From: Paracentrotus lividus
Lineage: Eukaryota > Echinodermata > Echinoidea > Camarodonta > Echinidae
Direction: 5' to 3'
Length of the DNA: 64,000 nucleotides
Assembly: GCA_940671915.1 (NCBI GenBank)
Contig: CALNVZ010000174.1
Span: forward strand, 23,842,299 to 23,906,298
Shown here: positions 58,705 through 64,000 of the stretch, one piece after another
Numbering within the stretch: position 1 is the first letter of the stretch
How the letters are laid out: each line of letters starts with the position of its first letter
Made by a program: the position numbers and the translations under genes
Notes under the pieces: model-generated
The model's input: only the letters and a program-made list of their open reading frames with translations
The model's database searches: none
What the model was told of the DNA's origin: nothing

Positions 58705-58710
58705 AATAAA
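58705..58710 (+). terminator. AATAAA polyadenylation signal
   Basis: Canonical hexamer 34 bases downstream of the stop at 58671. Confidence 0.4.
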
Positions 58711-58899
58711 GAGTATTACGTTTGAGCACGTACAATTGGACTCAATCGAGTTTACTTTTTGTCTTATGTTCAATCACACACGACAAGCGTGAATAAAGCT
58801 AAATATACGATCGATCAGAAACACGTTGAAACAACCGATTTGTGCCAACACTCCAACTCTGATTTTGTTTTTTTGTTTTTTTGTCTTTCTCTTTTGGAG

Positions 58900-59034
58900 G
58901 TGCCAATCTTTAATGGAAAAGAACATGAGAGGAATGATGCTAATGAATCATCATTTTATTGTGATGTAAAGTTGAACTTGTCTTTGGAGAATATCTCACT
59001 GGGACTTGCTCTGGGGAAGAGTGTGGTTTGCTGA
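58900..59034 (+). CDS. Candidate terminal exon, 44 codons, unrecognised
   Basis: A very strong pyrimidine tract (T-rich, 58863-58895) and GGAG acceptor precede VPIFNGKEHERNDANESSF and onwards to TGA, in phase 0. Composition is balanced. It does not match the phase of 58548-58671 and lies beyond that exon's poly(A) signal, so it would belong to another transcript. Chance is possible. Confidence 0.22.
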   Translation: MPIFNGKEHERNDANESSFYCDVKLNLSLENISLGLALGKSVVC

Positions 59035-60140
59035 CAGCTCTTACAGAAAAGGCGTCAACTCCTGAATCATATGCATTTCAAATTTCTCAAAAACACCGAC
59101 TCCTATTTTGTCATCGTTCTTAGCTCTGGATATAAAGTCATACAAACCCTGCATTTGCTACAGTAAAGACAAGTTCATTCTACTATCTATTTCATCCGAA
59201 TTTGTAGAAAGAAACACCTTAAGGAATAAAAAAACGTGAAAAGAAAAACAAAATCATATTTAAGAAAAGAAATATCAGATAAATATAATCAATTTCTCTT
59301 TTCTCACAAATATTCCGATTTGTGTTCCTCCTTAGCCCATTAAAATAAATAATTCAGGGAACCCATAATAAGTATCTATATATACCATATCTTTTATTCA
59401 TTATATCATCAGGATCGTATTCATCTAGCTATTAAATTTTGAATAGAATCTTACTAAGATAGCATACAAATAATATTTTATATTAAAGATTATTATATTG
59501 TTGAAAATTTCAAAAATAATGAAATCATTTTATTTCGTGAAGTGTTGAAATTATCAACTATACCATATTTGATTTTTTCTTTCTTTTTTACATGTATTAA
59601 AAATGATATTGCGTATTATCATCATAGTCGTTTTGTTATAGTTCAAAGTTGTGCAAGTTTTTGCTATATTATTTGGGTATAATTAAACCGCGTTATACAG
59701 GAGAGTCTTATTATTGGTGTAATCTTTTCTTAAAGTGTTGTTTAATCTTTGCTCAAACTAAGTCTTCCACTTTGTCAAAATATTTGGGATATTTCTTTCT
59801 ATCAGTGCGTAAACAAAAACATTAAAATTAGTGACTCATGTTCTGTAATAAAAGACGCTAAAACAAAAAGTATATAAATATTAGTGGTAAAAATTTATAT
59901 CAAAATTGAAAAGATTATATGACTTGTATTGCGGTAGAAATAATATTTTTTAGATTATAATAATATTCTAATAATGGCATGTTTATTTGTAAACGTGAGT
60001 CTAAAAATTATATAAATATAAGTGCAAAAAAAAATTAAATTAATCAATAATTTTGTCTTTTTTCTTTTGTTTTTTTTAGGTATCTAGATGTATATATATG
60101 TGTGTGTTATGAATAAAAAGTCTAGGACAAGCTTGGACGT
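59035..60140. other. AT-rich stretch, nothing recognised
   Basis: No framed exon or repeat end. Confidence 0.45.
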
Positions 60141-60149
60141 TGCTGGACT

Positions 60150-60150
60150 T

Positions 60151-60242
<92 letters not shown>

Positions 60243-60253
60243 TTATTATATAT

Positions 60254-60297
<44 letters not shown>

Positions 60298-60354
60298 TGT
60301 GTGAATTTGCTATATAAATCCCCAAATAGTTATTAGTATTAATATTAGTATTAA

Positions 60355-60387
<33 letters not shown>

Positions 60388-60400
60388 CATTGTCATTATC
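60150..60400. repeat. (AT)n arrays followed by (TTA)n
   Basis: Two long AT arrays (about 60152-60240 and 60255-60292) separated by TCTTATTATATATAATAA, then a TTA array at about 60340-60410. Confidence 0.95.
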
Positions 60401-60645
60401 ATTATTAATATAATTATTATTTCGTAATGATAAACCTTCACATTCAGTAAATAACTAATAAATGCATCATGAATGATATATTTGTTTTAGAAATGAATTC
60501 GAATGTCTGTAAGTACAGTGAGATAGCTTAATCTTTAATGGTAGTTGTTTTCAAAAGCAATCACTTTGTTAAAATTTAATAGACCTTGTTTTTTTTTAAT
60601 TAACGTTGAATTTCAAAGTGTATACATTTCAATAATTATAATACT

Positions 60646-60772
60646 AATGTAATAGCAATAATAATGATGATGTTAACAACAATAATAATAATAAAAGTAA
60701 TAATAATATTAATGACGATAATGATGATGATGATAATAACAATAATAATAATATTAATGATTGATGATGATG

Positions 60773-60824
<52 letters not shown>

Positions 60825-60851
60825 AAATAATAATAATAATAATAATAATAA
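60646..60851. repeat. (ATA/ATG)n microsatellite
   Basis: About 200 bp of ATA and ATG triplets, of the same kind as 41731-42140 but without a clear 93-bp period. Confidence 0.95.
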
Positions 60852-63800
60852 TTTGTATTGCGCAAAATCCACTCTGTCAATTGCTCAAGGGGCAATGTAT
60901 TATTATTACACGGCTTATAATGGCAATTATTTTGTGATTAAAAGAATGAAATGAAACTATCAAGCGTAATAAAATTATTGAAGCCAAGAAACAAACAAGC
61001 CCGAGTTAATGGAGACGATTGCTTTAAAATAATCTTCTATATAAATTTCATTTCACTACTATGAAACATCAATTTAAAATTATATACTCAAAATTCGATA
61101 ATTGTTCTTAAATTAGCACGCGTTGGGATTATTCTCCAGAACTGCAAAATGGCAGAGAGAGTTTGAGGCAATTTGAGCGATAGGGGAGATGAAAGAGAGA
61201 CAGTGAAAAGAGAAACAAATAAGGAGGAGGTGAGATCGATGGTAGCGAGAGATTACAAGCGGGACGCCCTCCACGATAGGGATTAGTTCAATTAATCGAG
61301 AAAAATTGCCCCGAAAGCCAATCAAGAGTGGAGATTATTTTCTGGAGAGGGGACTCCTAGGAACACCAAGGAGATATTCGTGATTTAACCCAATTTTTAG
61401 TTGGTTATGCTAAAGGAGTCGATTTCATTTCAGTGGCCAGCTCTCTAGCCTTGTACCGGGAGGCAATGTAACTGGAGACTTTTGGAGAGAGTGTGTAGGC
61501 CCAGTGTTGAAAAAGAAAAAGCTTTAAAAGAAAAAAAAAAAAAAAAAAAAAAAAAAAACGGCCCAGTTTCCCTTTCCTACTGAATAACGTTATACTAGCA
61601 CATATACCAGCACACCTAGCCTTTGCAGATGGAAAGAGGGGTACATCCCTTTTTGTTGAAAACTGACCAGGCATTGAGGCTAAAGACAAGAGTCTGGGAG
61701 AGAGAAAATATGAGTGTTAGAGGATAGTGGTCGAGGTGACTTCTAAACTTGTGGCAGCGAGATTGTGCTGGAATAATTTCAAAAAACAATATAAATATTA
61801 TCCATCTGCTTGACATGGTCAGACTGCATAAACACTCTGTTTCAGGAAATAATTTTAAGGGTCATTTCCATTTTAAAATTAGATACACACTGGCTAACAC
61901 ATGTGTAATTCTAATGGATTTCTTGGGGCTTTTTTGACGTTTTGTGTGTTTCGTCTCAATTCATTAATAATTGATGCATTACTTGTGTATGTGAGTACAA
62001 TATTTTAAACTTATGTTTGTATGTGTAATAGATGGTCACTATAACCTCGAACACCTGTATGTTGATATCACACCTTAAATGTAAACATAAAGGTACAAAT
62101 ATGATCATTGTCACAACCACAATACTCATCCAGAACAGGAACCAATCAATCGCCCGTTTCCTTTCATAATAGGACCATGCCATTAGGCAAAAACAGAAAA
62201 GTTTAGTTAAACCCCAAAAGCTCGAATATTATGTCAGAAAATATACATATTTAGCATGTATGGTCAATTTCTTTACATAACGTAAAGTCATGTGATACAC
62301 AAGCATTATGGGAAATAAATGAATCTATAGGCTTTTATATATATATATAATCTTTGCTTGTATTGCTTTTTTTTTCTTTCTGTTTATAGTAGGCCTATAG
62401 TTTGTTTGTTGTTTTGTGTTTGTTTTTCTCTCTAATTCTTAAATTGGACTTGATCCCTTTTGAAAGGATATTAGCGGACATTAAAACACATATCACATAT
62501 GACACTGTCAAACAGACATTGAACAATCACACACACACACACACCATGCCAAATAATTCAATATTTACAAATGTACTATTGTATTTCCAAATTAACCAAA
62601 GTCGAATACTTAATATAAATTGTTGTTCACAATCCAATATTTTTCTTTCGATAAATTATATTTGTTTTACATTGTTTTGTTTTAAAATGAGCACTAATAA
62701 TATTTCAAAACAGTTGCAATAAAACCTACTTTTATAAGTAGTAGATAGTGGTACAACATATGTTGAATAAACTTTGGTTAATTTAAAACTGTTAATAATT
62801 TCATCTCTTATTAATCAAGATCACCAGATAGCACAAAACAGAACACGTATCTTTTTTAACATTTAACATGGCATCTTTTTTTTTTATTAATAAATTTTAA
62901 TTATTGAAAAAAATATTTGCAATAATTTTGAAACAAAAGGAAAATTGTCCTTTAGGGGTCTTTGAGGGAGTTGCCAGATTTTTTATATTCGAATTAAAAT
63001 TATTTTTAAAAATCTTTTCTTTCTCTTTTAAGGTTTCCAAAACATAGGCAGTAAATAGACATTAAACATCTGAAAGATAACAATTGATTTTCAATTTTTC
63101 AATTTAAAGACAAACTGCGTGAATGTCACAAAATTAATGCACTCGCACCTTTTTTTATATAATCATTGTAAAAGCCGGTTATTTTGGTCTTATTTCACCA
63201 TAGCTTTAACCTTGGAAGTGTTGGATTCCAATGATAAAGAAAGCTTAAATTATTGCCCAAATATTTGCTCACAATTTCAATCATTAAAAGTTTATATTTT
63301 GTGCAATCTGTTCATCTTTCTCCTTCTTCCCAAATACTGAACATCACATACGATCATATCCCTCGCATCTCTGTTCACAAAGCATCTTCACCAACAGACA
63401 ATCATTTCATGCCCAAATTGAATCCCCTCTACACACAAAATCACTACAAGCACTCCAAAATTAATAACATTCTACTCTATCCTGCCATCCAAAAAAAGGG
63501 AGATGCATCGATCCTCGGTTGACGATTAATCAATTTCTCGCCTGCCCCTGATATTAAACTCATTAAATTCACAGTATTTGACAAGATTCCCCCTATTGAG
63601 CTTCAAAATGTCAATTATTGATATTACATTTATGAGCACAGTCACCCCTCGCTTTAAATGGGGAAAAATATTCACCGTTGCCCTTATGTTCTACAAGGAA
63701 ATGAAGTATTAGCCCCTCTTCACCCTAAGTTTGCTACAATTTTTTTCTCGTGTAGAATCCAATTTTGACACCCATTTTATCTTGTCAGTTTTTCCCATGA

Positions 63801-64000
63801 CAACATTGTGCAAGAGTAATTTTGGTTTAGGCATAATCGGTTCCGAGTGTGGTTTTGTGATCGATTGCCTAGTTCCCGGGGGCATGAGCTTAACACACAA
63901 CCGACCAAAAACAAGCAAACTGAAAAAGACCAGCACAAAAATTCATCCATCATTTGAAATGTCTTAACCTCTTTATTTTCGCTTTGCAAGTCGATTTTTT
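60852..64000. other. Mostly AT-rich, no firm exon
   Basis: 61110-61330 is GC-richer, with a minus-strand acceptor-like tract (CTGCCATTTTGCAG at about 61142-61155) but no closed exon. An A run lies at 61531-61558. A 32-codon plus-strand frame starts at 61630 after TTTGCAG. (AC)n at 62529-62544. Nothing is recognised in 62.5-64 kb. Confidence 0.4.

Noticed and set aside
60122..60954. Open frames of Ile/Tyr, Leu/Tyr and Asn/Asp strings
   Set aside because: Produced by AT and ATA microsatellites.
1..64000. CRISPR array, prokaryotic operons, rRNA genes, integrated virus
   Set aside because: No regularly spaced direct repeats, no dense co-directional frames, no rRNA-like blocks and no viral polymerase or capsid motifs were seen on either strand.

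Overview
The window looks like invertebrate animal genomic DNA: AT-rich, intron-scale spacing, many short non-autonomous DNA transposons, tRNA-derived SINE heads, long microsatellites and homopolymer tracts. There are no bacterial-style operons, rRNA genes or CRISPR arrays. The repeat style is most like a marine deuterostome such as a sea urchin, but that is an inference from general character and no sequence here proves it.

No complete gene of a recognised family could be found. What can be supported is a scatter of candidate exons. They are higher in GC than their surroundings, open in one frame and bounded by splice-like signals. Best on the plus strand are a first coding exon at 14124-14198 and a possible two-exon microprotein gene at 57961-58671 with a downstream AATAAA. 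Best on the minus strand is a series from about 56.4 kb down to 29.2 kb (56334-56455, 49743-49838, 46113-46169, 40397-40482, 39790-39871, 39248-39290, 38191-38275, 31109-31241, 29856-30087, 29154-29258). Some neighbours agree in splice phase and others do not, so this is at best an incomplete gene or several genes. None of the peptides is recognised. Short open frames between AG and GT are common by chance in this much DNA, so confidences are kept low.

The best supported features are repeats. From left to right: a 384-bp element with a TCCAT target duplication (4364-4747); a 1-kb element with 19-bp inverted ends and 4-bp target duplications, present at 6241-7238 and again at 44081-45097; a Tc1-like element with sleeping-beauty-type direct repeats and arms of about 520 bp (11767-12412 and 25682-27288); a palindromic cluster of tRNA-like SINE heads (15253-16000); a hairpin at 27532-27732; a TA-flanked hairpin element (32221-32543); a TTAA-flanked long-arm element (35030-35799); a 447-bp TA-flanked element (45519-45965); and several microsatellites, one with a 93-bp higher-order period (41731-42140).

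The most striking large-scale structure is that about 20.9-26.5 kb is a badly degraded, uniformly lengthened copy of about 8.9-12.4 kb. The first copy ends at a 25-N gap (12413-12437). The second copy runs through the missing part into clean sequence containing the other arm of the Tc1-like element. This fits an assembly gap-filling error with uncorrected long-read sequence better than a biological duplication, so everything between 12.4 and 26.5 kb should be read with caution. A second gap of 146 N lies at 49387-49532.
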